From an uncultured Eubacterium sp. (lineage in GTDB: Bacteria; Bacillota; Clostridia; Lachnospirales; Lachnospiraceae): DNA of 9,701 nucleotides. Shown piece by piece: positions 1 to 6,592 of the stretch. The position numbers were made by a program, and so were the translations under genes. Positions within the stretch are counted from its first letter, which is position 1. The number at the start of each line of letters is the position of its first letter. The notes under the pieces were generated by a model that was not told the DNA's origin, made no database searches, and saw only the letters and a list, made by a program, of their open reading frames with translations. The stretch spans positions 1 to 9,701 of the forward strand of contig CAJGDH010000058.1 of assembly GCA_904502145.1 (NCBI GenBank), written 5' to 3'.

Positions 1-300
1 CGTACTGCAGGCCGCAGCCGTGACGGACGTAGCCCGGAAGGCAGCCGCAGCTTCAGCCGCGATGGCCGTGATGGCCGTAATGTTGAAGGCGGACGTAATG
101 CAGGTCGCGACGGCCGTAATGCAGAGGGCAGCCGCAGCTTCAGCCGAGACGGCCGCGATGGCCGTAATGTTGAGGGCGGCCGTAACGCAGGCCGTGACGG
201 CCGTAATGCAGAGGGCGGCCGCAGCTTCAGCCGCGATGGCCGTAATGTCGAGGGCGGACGTAACGCAGGGCGTGACAGCCGTAATTCAGAAGGCGGAAAC
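1..300 (+). repeat. In-frame 87-bp tandem repeat array in the IF-2 N-terminus
   Basis: Two full 87-bp units (49-135 and 136-222) are preceded by a partial unit (1-48) and followed by a third unit about 78 bp long (223-300) that lacks one Asp-Gly-Arg triplet. Each full unit encodes 29 residues starting SFSRDGR and containing 7 Arg and 7 Gly. The two full units differ at 9 bases, and 8 of those changes are synonymous, so the peptide is better conserved than the DNA. The array continues past the left window edge. The predicted segment is hydrophilic and probably disordered. Long repetitive basic N-termini are common in IF-2 and vary greatly between species. Confidence 0.93.
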
Positions 301-2355
301 AGAAACTTCGGAAACCGGGAAAGAAGCCGTAAACCGGTGATGGATGCCGACGGCGCCATCGCGACGAAGGATTCCAGATCCGATAAGGGAAACCGCCATG
401 ACATCAACCGGGAATACAACCGCGAGAACAGCAATCGCGAAAACAACAGAAACAGCGACGGCGCGAACCGCGGCAGAAACAACCGGAAGAATAATGCCAA
501 AAAAGAAGATTTCAATAAGAACAATGTAAACAGAAAACCCAAGACCGCCAAAAAACCGGCACCGGTTCCACCGCCCAAGAAGGAGGAGCCCAAGGAAGAG
601 GTGATCCGCAACATCACTCTCCCGGATCCGGTATCTCTGAAAGACTTGGCGGAAGCATGTAAAGTGGCGCCGGCTGCTATTATCAAAAAGCTTTTCCTGA
701 GCGGAAAGATGGTGACCATCAACACGGAATTCCCCTTCGAGGAAGCCGCTGAGATGGCCCTGGAATACAACTGTATCGCCGAGGAAGAAGTCAAGGTCGA
801 TGTGATCGAGGAACTCCTCAAGGAGGAGGATGAGGATGAATCCAAGATGGAAAGACGTCCTCCGGTCATCTGTGTCATGGGACACGTAGACCACGGTAAA
901 ACATCACTTCTTGACCGTATCCGTTCCACTCATGTGACCGCCGGGGAGGCCGGTGGGATCACGCAGCACATCGGTGCTTATGTTGTGGATATCAACGGGG
1001 AAAAGATCACTTTCCTCGACACTCCGGGACATGAAGCTTTCACATCCATGAGGCTGCGTGGAGCCCAGGCAACGGATATCGCCGTGCTTGTCGTAGCGGC
1101 AGATGACGGTGTGATGCCCCAGACCATTGAGGCCATTAACCATGCCAAGGCAGCGGGAGTAGAAGTGATCGTTGCCGTTAACAAGATCGATAAAGAAGGC
1201 GCTAATGTTGACCGTGTAAAACAGGAACTTACGGAATACGGACTGATCGCAGAAGACTGGGGCGGAAGCACGGTATTTGTTCCCGTATCCGCAAAGACCG
1301 GAGAGGGGATCGAAGATCTTCTGGAAATGATCACCCTCACCGCGGAAGTGATGGAGCTGAAAGCCAATCCCAAACGGAAAGCCAGAGGTCTTGTCATTGA
1401 AGCGAAACTGGATAAAGGCCGCGGCCCGGTTGCCACTATCCTGATCCAGAAGGGAACCCTGCATGTTGGAGATACAATCAGTATCGGCCATGCCTTCGGC
1501 CGTGTCCGTGCCATGATCGATGACAAGGGAGATCGTCTGAAGAGTGCAGGTCCTTCCGTTCCGGTAGAGATCCTGGGTCTCAATGATGTTCCGTTCTCCG
1601 GTGAAGTCATGATCGCCCACGGCAACGAGAAAGAAGCCCGCGCCTATGCGGATGAGTTCATCGCTTACGGAAGAGAAAAGATGCTCGAGGATACCAAGAG
1701 CAGACTTTCCCTGGATGACCTCTTTGACCAGATCCAGGCAGGAAATGTCAAGGAACTCAATCTGATCGTCAAGGCAGACGTTCAGGGTTCCGTGGAAGCA
1801 GTAAAACAGAGTCTTGTAAAACTTTCCAATGAAGAGGTAATGATCAAGGTCATCCACGGGGCAGTAGGTGCCATCAACGAGTCTGACGTCACCCTTGCTT
1901 CTGCCTCCAACGCCATCATCATCGGATTCAACGTACGTCCGGACAGCATGGCCAAGACCGTTGCTGAGCAGGAAAAGGTAGACATGCGTCTCTACCGCGT
2001 CATCTACAATGCCATCGAGGATATCGAGGCAGCCATGAAGGGTATGCTTGATCCTGTCTTCGAGGAAAAGATCATCGGTCACCTTGAGATCCGTCAGATC
2101 TATAAGGCCTCCGGAGTAGGAACCATCGCCGGCTGCTATGTCCTTGACGGACAGGTGACAAGATCGGCCCAGGTCCGGATCGTCCGTGACGGTATCGTTA
2201 TCTACGAAGGTACTCTTGCTTCCCTGAAGCGTTTCAAGGATGACGTGAAAGAAGTCAAATCAGGATTTGAATGCGGTCTTGTCTTTGAGAAATACAATGA
2301 TGTGAAAGAGGGAGACCATGTGGAATGTTTCGTCATGGAGGAAATCCCCCGCTAA
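1..2355 (+). CDS. infB: Translation initiation factor IF-2, 5'-truncated by the window edge
   Basis: IF-2 is the cytoplasmic GTPase that places fMet-tRNA on the 30S subunit and promotes 50S joining. The frame is open from base 1 with no start needed inside the window, so the true start lies upstream; 784 codons are visible. Residues 1-100 are an Arg/Gly/Asp/Asn repeat array. Residues 113-200 form an Asn/Arg/Lys-rich, then Lys/Pro/Glu-rich, linker. Residues about 202-257 form the IF2-N domain. The G domain shows all motifs: GHVDHGKT (294-301), GGITQHIGAY (318-327), DTPGHE (340-345), NKID (394-397) and SAKTG (430-434). Domains II, III and C2 follow, and the protein ends with the usual ECFVMEEIPR-type tail. 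A GTG/ATG pair at 337/340 is an internal possibility only; the uninterrupted repeat frame upstream argues against it as the main start. rbfA follows after 18 bp, as in the nusA operon of Firmicutes. Identification is secure; only the N-terminal extent is unknown. Confidence 0.98.
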   Translation, partial: RTAGRSRDGRSPEGSRSFSRDGRDGRNVEGGRNAGRDGRNAEGSRSFSRDGRDGRNVEGGRNAGRDGRNAEGGRSFSRDGRNVEGGRNAGRDSRNSEGGNRNFGNRERSRKPVMDADGAIATKDSRSDKGNRHDINREYNRENSNRENNRNSDGANRGRNNRKNNAKKEDFNKNNVNRKPKTAKKPAPVPPPKKEEPKEEVIRNITLPDPVSLKDLAEACKVAPAAIIKKLFLSGKMVTINTEFPFEEAAEMALEYNCIAEEEVKVDVIEELLKEEDEDESKMERRPPVICVMGHVDHGKTSLLDRIRSTHVTAGEAGGITQHIGAYVVDINGEKITFLDTPGHEAFTSMRLRGAQATDIAVLVVAADDGVMPQTIEAINHAKAAGVEVIVAVNKIDKEGANVDRVKQELTEYGLIAEDWGGSTVFVPVSAKTGEGIEDLLEMITLTAEVMELKANPKRKARGLVIEAKLDKGRGPVATILIQKGTLHVGDTISIGHAFGRVRAMIDDKGDRLKSAGPSVPVEILGLNDVPFSGEVMIAHGNEKEARAYADEFIAYGREKMLEDTKSRLSLDDLFDQIQAGNVKELNLIVKADVQGSVEAVKQSLVKLSNEEVMIKVIHGAVGAINESDVTLASASNAIIIGFNVRPDSMAKTVAEQEKVDMRLYRVIYNAIEDIEAAMKGMLDPVFEEKIIGHLEIRQIYKASGVGTIAGCYVLDGQVTRSAQVRIVRDGIVIYEGTLASLKRFKDDVKEVKSGFECGLVFEKYNDVKEGDHVECFVMEEIPR

Positions 2356-2360
2356 CACGA

Positions 2361-2368
2361 AAGGTGAG
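2361..2368 (+). promoter_or_regulatory. Shine-Dalgarno site supporting the TTG start of rbfA
   Basis: The purine-rich stretch AAGGTGAG lies 5 bases before TTG at 2374. It supports the TTG as the start, because the RbfA family N-terminus (MRKNSVKNTRINSEVQRE) begins exactly there and no ATG occurs in frame nearby. Confidence 0.75.
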
Positions 2369-2373
2369 ATAAT

Positions 2374-2772
2374 TTGAGAAAGAACAGTGTTAAAAATACC
2401 AGGATCAATTCCGAAGTGCAGAGGGAATTGAGCCGGATCATCTCCAGGGAGATCAAGGATCCCAGGATTCATCCCATGACCAGCGTCATGTCGGTGGAGG
2501 TGGCGCCGGATCTGAAGACCTGCAAAGCCTACATCAGCGTCCTTGGTACCCCGGAAGAACAGCAGGACACTCTGGAAGGATTGAAGAGTGCCCACGGCTA
2601 TATCAAGCGTGAGCTTGCCAGGAGCATAAATTTGCGCAACACACCGGATATCCGCTTTATTCCTGATCAGTCCATCGAGTACGGCATCAACATGTCCCGC
2701 AGGATCGATGATGTGATCAGGGAGGATCTTGAGAGACATCAGGCAGAGGACAGATCAGATGAATTATGTTGA
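2374..2772 (+). CDS. rbfA: 30S ribosome-binding factor A
   Basis: RbfA is a small KH-like protein that binds immature 30S subunits near helix 1 of 16S rRNA and assists late maturation, including in the cold. The 132-residue product has the family's normal length. It shows the N-terminal helix with RINSEVQRELSRIISREIKDPRI, the following VMSVEVAPDLKTCKAYISVLG strand region, and the C-terminal IRFIPDQSIEYG segment with the tail helix. The start is TTG, supported by a good ribosome-binding site and by the family N-terminus. It lies 18 bp after infB and overlaps the next gene by 14 bp, which suggests translational coupling. The pairing with infB is standard. No odd residues were seen. Confidence 0.96.
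   Translation: MRKNSVKNTRINSEVQRELSRIISREIKDPRIHPMTSVMSVEVAPDLKTCKAYISVLGTPEEQQDTLEGLKSAHGYIKRELARSINLRNTPDIRFIPDQSIEYGINMSRRIDDVIREDLERHQAEDRSDELC
2745..2750 (+). promoter_or_regulatory. Ribosome-binding site fixing the start of the DHH phosphoesterase gene
   Basis: AGAGGA ends 8 bases before ATG at 2759. This favours that ATG over the TTG at 2729, which would add ten residues that the family does not need and has only a poorly spaced GGAGG (2721-2725, 3 bases away). The site lies inside the 3' end of rbfA. Confidence 0.65.
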
Positions 2773-3799
2773 CAGGCTTGGACAAAACACTTATACCAAC
2801 TGCATTCAGGGGGTAAAGACGGTCGCTGTTTCCGGACATATCCGTCCGGACGGTGATTGTGTCGGCGCCTGTCTGGGCTTATCAGCCTGGCTCCTTGACC
2901 GGTATCCGGAGCTGACGGTGGATGTGTATCTGGACCCCATACCCGAAGAATTCCTATTTTTGAAACATGCGGATAAGATTCGCCAGGAGAATGAGGATGA
3001 TGTGGTCTATGATCTGTGCATCGCTCTCGACTGCTCAGATCCCGACAGACTGAACCGGGCTTCCCGGATCTTTGAGGAAGCAGCCCGCACAGTCTGTATT
3101 GACCACCATATCACCAATCAGGGTTTCGGGGACCGGTCCGTCGTCTGCCCCGAGAGTTCATCAACCTGTGAGCTCCTCTATTACCTCTTTGAGGACGGGA
3201 GACTCTTCGGCTCCGGAGAATTCTCTTATGATTGTGCCCAGGCCCTCTATCTGGGGATTGTGCACGATACCGGAGTATTCAAGCATAACAATACCACCCT
3301 GGAGACAATGACCGCCGCAGGAAAGCTCATGGGTTTCGGTCTGAATACGGAGAAGATCATCAACGATACCTTCTTCAGAAAAACCTATCTGCAGAACCAG
3401 CTCTTGGGGAAGGCGCTGACCGAAAGCATCCTTATGCTGGACGGGCGGATGATCTTTTCCGCCCTGTATCAGAAGGATTTCCGGCTTCTCGGGGCCAGTG
3501 AGAAAGATACCGACGGGATCATTGACCAACTGAGAGTCACGGAAGGGATCCATGTTGCCCTCTTTCTCTATGAGACCAGGGAAGGAGATTTCAAAGTGAG
3601 CCTTCGGTCGGATGAAGCTGTCGACGTAAGTCAGATCGCCGCTGAATTTGGCGGGGGCGGCCATGTGAGGGCTGCGGGATGCACCATGACGGGAAATATG
3701 CATGATATCGTGACTAATATCGCCACCAGGGCAGAGATGCAGCTTATTGACTATCAACAGGCCCGGGATCTTTATCCTGAGCCGACACAGGATATATAG
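2759..3799 (+). CDS. nrnA: DHH/DHHA1 phosphoesterase, NrnA type (nanoRNase / pAp phosphatase-like)
   Basis: This 346-residue DHH-superfamily hydrolase probably degrades 2-5-nt RNA fragments and/or 3'-phosphoadenosine 5'-phosphate, with Mn2+ as cofactor. Some relatives cleave pApA from c-di-AMP, so the exact substrate cannot be set from sequence. Visible metal ligands are His27, Asp31 and Asp33 in GHIRPDGD, Asp91 in ALDCSD, Asp115-His116-His117 (the DHH triad, IDHHIT) and Asp170 in VHDTG. The C-terminal DHHA1 domain carries GGGGH at 298-302 for substrate binding. Length and domain order match NrnA, and there are no extra PAS, GGDEF or membrane parts, so this is not GdpP. The start is ATG 2759, chosen by its ribosome-binding site; it overlaps rbfA by 14 bp. 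Its place between rbfA and truB is a common arrangement in Firmicutes. Confidence 0.93.
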   Translation: MNYVDRLGQNTYTNCIQGVKTVAVSGHIRPDGDCVGACLGLSAWLLDRYPELTVDVYLDPIPEEFLFLKHADKIRQENEDDVVYDLCIALDCSDPDRLNRASRIFEEAARTVCIDHHITNQGFGDRSVVCPESSSTCELLYYLFEDGRLFGSGEFSYDCAQALYLGIVHDTGVFKHNNTTLETMTAAGKLMGFGLNTEKIINDTFFRKTYLQNQLLGKALTESILMLDGRMIFSALYQKDFRLLGASEKDTDGIIDQLRVTEGIHVALFLYETREGDFKVSLRSDEAVDVSQIAAEFGGGGHVRAAGCTMTGNMHDIVTNIATRAEMQLIDYQQARDLYPEPTQDI

Positions 3800-3803
3800 A
3801 ACA

Positions 3804-4736
3804 ATGATCAGCGGTGTGATTAATATTGCCAAGGAAGCCGGATATACCTCCCATGATGTGGTGGCCAGGCTGAGAGGCATTGTCGGACAAAAGAAGATCG
3901 GACATACCGGGACCCTGGATCCCGGAGCCACAGGAGTGCTTCCTGTCTGCCTGGGTAAGGCCACTAAACTCTGCGACCTGATCGGAAGCTGGGACAAGAC
4001 CTACCGGACGACCCTTCTTCTCGGAACAAAGACCGATACGGAAGATATCTTCGGTCAGGTGATCAGCGAGTCCGATGTGACTGTGGAAGAAGATGAGATC
4101 AGGGAGATCATCGCTTCTTTTGTCGGTGATTATGACCAGATCCCTCCCATGTATTCCGCCAAAAAAGTAGGTGGAAAGAAGCTTTACGAACTGGCCAGGG
4201 AAGGGATTGAGATCGAACGCAAGCCCTGCAGGGTCAGGATAGACGATATCGTGATCCTTGAGGCAGACCTCCCGCGGATCACCATGGAAGTCACCTGCTC
4301 CAAAGGCACCTATATCCGCAGCCTGTGCCGTGATATCGGAGAGAAAGCCGGCTGCGGCGGATGTATGTCCTCACTGGTCAGGACCAGGGTGGCCGACTTT
4401 TTCCTGGAGGATGCCCTGACCCTTGATCAGGTTGAACAATTTAGGGACGAAGGCAGGCTGGAAGACTATATCAGGCCCGTTGATTCCGTTTTCCCCTTCT
4501 GTCCCTCCATCCACATCCGCCGGTCGGGAAGATCCCTCCTGATGAACGGAAATCCCCTGCCTCCGGAATACATTTCCCGTGAAGATGCCCCTGATGTCTC
4601 TTTAGAGGACAGCAGGAATGACCTGGCAGACCGCTATCGGGTGTATGATGACGAAGGATATTTTATCGGGTTGTACAGAAAAACCGGTGATCAGGGAATC
4701 CTCAGACCGGAAAAATTATTTTTTACAGGAATATAG
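3804..4736 (+). CDS. truB: tRNA pseudouridine(55) synthase TruB
   Basis: TruB isomerises U55 to pseudouridine in the T-loop of nearly all elongator tRNAs and also acts as a tRNA folding chaperone. The 310-residue protein begins MISGVINIAKEAG, the normal family start. The catalytic loop KIGHTGTLDPGATGVLP carries the nucleophile Asp39. Further family segments are the DKTYR strand, PPMYSAKKVGGKKLYELAREG, CSKGTYIRSLCRDIG, and a C-terminal PUA-like domain from about residue 230 to the end. ATG 3804 is preferred over an in-frame start at 3747, because the upstream residues lie inside nrnA and do not match the family. The ribosome-binding site is weak (CAGGA at 3788-3792), so translation may depend on coupling with nrnA, 4 bp upstream. 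Confidence 0.97.
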   Translation: MISGVINIAKEAGYTSHDVVARLRGIVGQKKIGHTGTLDPGATGVLPVCLGKATKLCDLIGSWDKTYRTTLLLGTKTDTEDIFGQVISESDVTVEEDEIREIIASFVGDYDQIPPMYSAKKVGGKKLYELAREGIEIERKPCRVRIDDIVILEADLPRITMEVTCSKGTYIRSLCRDIGEKAGCGGCMSSLVRTRVADFFLEDALTLDQVEQFRDEGRLEDYIRPVDSVFPFCPSIHIRRSGRSLLMNGNPLPPEYISREDAPDVSLEDSRNDLADRYRVYDDEGYFIGLYRKTGDQGILRPEKLFFTGI

Positions 4737-4738
4737 AT

Positions 4739-5701
4739 ATGGAGTATATTAACCAATCAGATTTTTCATTGAAGAACAGCGCTGTTGCCCTGGGCAAATT
4801 CGAAGGGATCCACCTGGGCCATCAGCTTCTTCTGAATGAATTGAAAAAACAGGAAAAGAACGGTCTGAAAAGTGTTGTGTTCACCTTTGACGTTCCCCCC
4901 AGGGTAGCTATCACCGGTGACACATCCTACTGTCAGATCTTTACCAAAACCGAAAGACGCCGTTTTCTGGAGAAGCAGGAGATGGATGTGATGATCGAAC
5001 ATCCCTTCACAAAAGAATTTGCCGCCTTGTCCCCGGAGGAATTCATCGAAAATGTACTGGTGAAAAAGGTGGATGCCAAAGTCATTGTGGTGGGAAGCGA
5101 CTTCCATTTCGGACGGAGGAGGTCCGGCAATATCCATAATCTGCGTGCCGGAGCCGAAAAGTACGGATATCACCTTCAGGTGCTGGATAAAGTCCGTGAC
5201 CGGGGAAAGGAGATCAGCAGTACCAGAATACGGGAGCTGATCGAATACGGTCACATGGAGGAGGCCTCCAAGCTGCTGGGACGGAATTATTCCGTCTACG
5301 GACAGATCGTTCACGGCAGGGCTCTCGGAAGGACCATAGATATCCCCACCATCAATCAGCTTCCCGAAAAGATAAAGCTTCTTCCTCCCAACGGAGTTTA
5401 CGTCTCCCTGGTCCATATAGGGGACAAGACCTATGAGGGGATCACCAATATCGGTGTGAAGCCTACCGTGGAATCCGGGTCGCAGAAAGGGATCGAGACC
5501 CATCTCTTCGATTTTCAGGGGGACCTCTACGGCGAATATGCCGAGGTGGAACTGATCCATTTTCACCGTGCTGAATTGAAGTTTGACGGAGTTGACGCCC
5601 TCAGGAAACAGATGGGGGAGGATCTTCTCTACGCAAGATCATATTTTGATCGGAAATTGCACAAATCATCAAAAAATGGTAGAATGATCTCAGATAAATG
5701 A
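4739..5701 (+). CDS. ribF: Bifunctional riboflavin kinase / FMN adenylyltransferase
   Basis: RibF converts riboflavin to FMN and then FAD using ATP. The 320-residue length is normal. The N-terminal nucleotidyltransferase domain has GKFEGIHLGH (residues 19-28), where the second motif residue after Phe is Glu instead of the more usual Asp. It also has VVFTFDVPP, VGSDFHFG and the conserved SSTRIR (160-165). The C-terminal flavokinase domain has VYGQIVHGRALGRT, the PTxN element at 203-206, NGVYVS, TNIGVKPTVE and the closing Asp/Leu/Tyr-Gly-rich segment. ATG 4739 begins 2 bp after the truB stop, with ACAGGA at 4725-4730 as ribosome-binding site. Location after truB is standard. The Asp-to-Glu exchange and the GRTIDIPTINQ version of the usual GRT-x-GFPTAN motif look like lineage variants and probably do not abolish activity. 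Confidence 0.96.
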   Translation: MEYINQSDFSLKNSAVALGKFEGIHLGHQLLLNELKKQEKNGLKSVVFTFDVPPRVAITGDTSYCQIFTKTERRRFLEKQEMDVMIEHPFTKEFAALSPEEFIENVLVKKVDAKVIVVGSDFHFGRRRSGNIHNLRAGAEKYGYHLQVLDKVRDRGKEISSTRIRELIEYGHMEEASKLLGRNYSVYGQIVHGRALGRTIDIPTINQLPEKIKLLPPNGVYVSLVHIGDKTYEGITNIGVKPTVESGSQKGIETHLFDFQGDLYGEYAEVELIHFHRAELKFDGVDALRKQMGEDLLYARSYFDRKLHKSSKNGRMISDK

Positions 5702-5722
5702 ATTTGATCAGGGGGTGTTGCA

Positions 5723-6361
5723 ATGAACACAGTGATTACCATCGGAAGACAGTTCGGAAGCGGCGGAAGAGAGATCGGCAGGAAACTGGCCGAATCCTTC
5801 GATGTCCCCTTCTACGATAAGGAGATCCTCAAAAGAGCGGCTAAAGAGAGCGGTATCTGTGAGGAAATGTTCGAAAATTTTGACGAAAAACCCACCACAA
5901 GCTTTTTGTATTCCCTGGTCATGGACCCCTATGCCCTGGGCTACAATGCTGCCTCCTTCGATATGCCGCTTAACCAGAAGGTATTCCTGGCGGCTTTTGA
6001 CAGTATCAAACGGATCGCTTCCGAGGGACCGTGCGTTATCGTCGGCCGGTGTGCCGACTATGCCCTGAAAGATTTCGAGAACCATATGAGTGTCTTTATT
6101 CACGCGCCCATGTCCTTCAAGAAAGAAAGGATCCACGAAGAACGGGGGATCCCGCTGGACAAGGTGAAGGACGAATGTATCCGGATGGATAAACAGAGAT
6201 CCGGATATTATAACTATTACACTTCACGGAAATGGGGAGAGCTGAAGAATTATGATCTTAGCGTCAACAGCTCCGTCTTTGGGATCGACGGCAGTGTTGA
6301 ACTGATCAGACAGGCAGTAGCCCTCAAAGAAGCCGGGATCTTGCCCGGGGAACCTGAATAA
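5723..6361 (+). CDS. Cytidylate kinase-like family protein
   Basis: This 212-residue protein belongs to the P-loop kinase group related to cytidylate kinase (Cytidylate_kin_2 type). The N-terminus has TIGRQFGSGGREIG (residues 6-19), the form of the nucleotide loop typical of this group, without the classical Gly-Lys-Ser/Thr. FYDKEILKRAAKESGI follows, then a central CVIVGRCADYAL segment and a VFIHAP strand with an Arg/Lys-rich lid region (KKERIHEERGI). DxxRSGYYNYYTSRKW is a further family hallmark. True CMP kinase activity is not shown by the sequence and the physiological substrate of the group is unsettled, so no gene symbol is given. A strong ribosome-binding site (AGGGGGTG, 5710-5717) precedes ATG 5723. 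The 21-bp gap after ribF and the terminator after the stop make it the probable last gene of the nusA-infB operon. Confidence 0.9.
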   Translation: MNTVITIGRQFGSGGREIGRKLAESFDVPFYDKEILKRAAKESGICEEMFENFDEKPTTSFLYSLVMDPYALGYNAASFDMPLNQKVFLAAFDSIKRIASEGPCVIVGRCADYALKDFENHMSVFIHAPMSFKKERIHEERGIPLDKVKDECIRMDKQRSGYYNYYTSRKWGELKNYDLSVNSSVFGIDGSVELIRQAVALKEAGILPGEPE

Positions 6362-6377
6362 AGATATATGACTTAAA

Positions 6378-6410
6378 GATAAAAGCTGTCACGACGTGGC
6401 AGCTTTTATT
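6378..6410 (+). terminator. Factor-independent terminator at the end of the infB operon
   Basis: A hairpin with arms 6381-6392 and 6396-6407 (12 pairs, one G-U) and a 3-base loop begins with AAAAGCTG and ends with CAGCTTTT. It can be lengthened by three A-T or G-T pairs to 6378/6410. The T-rich end TTTTATTGTTG follows the GC part of the stem. It starts 17 bp after the cytidylate kinase-like stop codon, the expected place for an operon terminator. Its right arm overlaps the next inverted repeat. Confidence 0.85.
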
Positions 6411-6448
6411 GTTGAATAGGAAATTCCATTTCCTATTCAACAATAAAA
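6404..6448. repeat. Perfect 20-bp inverted repeat with 5-base loop
   Basis: Arms 6404-6423 and 6429-6448 are exact reverse complements around the loop TTCCA. The left arm starts TTTTATTG and the right arm ends CAATAAAA. The left arm shares 6404-6410 with the right arm of the terminator, so the two hairpins cannot form fully together in one RNA. The structure is not a classical terminator itself on the + strand, because it ends in A rather than T. It may be the edge of an inserted intergenic repeat, an RNA 3'-end stabiliser, or part of a two-way termination region. Confidence 0.85.
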
Positions 6449-6543
6449 CACTCCGCTGTGGATGCGCACTCGCGCGATAAGAAATATGTCGCTAAAGCGA
6501 CCGCACTCGGCGCGAGTGTCTCGCAAACGAGACACTATCTTAT
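6449..6543. repeat. GC-rich intergenic segment of nested small palindromes; candidate dispersed repeat
   Basis: This non-coding stretch packs several perfect stems: 6488-6493 with 6496-6501; 6504-6509 with 6513-6518; and 6515-6523 with 6528-6536 (9 pairs, CAAA loop). An alternative 9-bp stem joins 6467-6475 to 6510-6518, and a weak 5-bp outer pair joins 6477-6481 to 6539-6543. CGCACTCG occurs twice, at 6465 and 6502. The density of alternative stems is far above what the neighbouring coding DNA shows. The pattern resembles palindromic intergenic repeats of bacteria (REP/MITE-like) or a structured RNA. No open frame, tRNA signature or known riboswitch is seen. Whether it recurs in the genome cannot be told from this window. 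Confidence 0.6.
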
Positions 6544-6544
6544 G

Positions 6545-6573
6545 TGGTAAACAAAGGCTATCTATGTTATAAT
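6545..6573 (+). promoter_or_regulatory. Extended -10 promoter for pyruvate carboxylase
   Basis: A perfect TATAAT at 6568-6573 is preceded by TG at 6565-6566, giving the extended -10 form TGTTATAAT. At 17-bp spacing the -35 position (6545-6550, TGGTAA) is poor, which the TG element can offset. Transcription would begin near 6580 and leave a leader of about 75 bases. The possible -35 begins directly at the edge of the palindromic segment. Confidence 0.7.
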
Positions 6574-6592
6574 TTTAAGATAAGTCTACAGG

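Noticed and set aside
1..300. Regular repeats as a possible CRISPR array
   Set aside because: Units are directly adjacent, 87 bp long and without spacers, and they are in frame with IF-2.
20..340. Open frame of 106 codons rich in Ala, Met and Val over the repeat region
   Set aside because: It is the shifted reading of the 87-bp infB repeats, which stay open in several frames. It has no ribosome-binding site and overlaps the clear IF-2 frame.
904..2082. Long minus-strand open frame of 392 codons opposite infB
   Set aside because: It resembles no known family, runs antisense to the conserved G domain, and is explained by the codon bias of infB.
2729..2758. TTG at 2729 as the start of the DHH phosphoesterase gene
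   Set aside because: The GGAGG before it is only 3 bases away, and the ten added residues are not part of the family; ATG 2759 has a better spaced site.
3747..3803. Upstream in-frame start for truB
   Set aside because: It would add 19 non-homologous residues inside nrnA; the family start MISGVINI is at 3804.
6515..6540. 9-bp stem followed by ATCTT as a second terminator
   Set aside because: The T-run after the stem is too short and interrupted; it fits better as one of the nested palindromes.
6477..6543. Cloverleaf-like set of hairpins as a tRNA
   Set aside because: There is no 7-bp acceptor stem, no TTCGA-type T-loop and no anticodon arm of proper size; the outer stem is only 5 bp.
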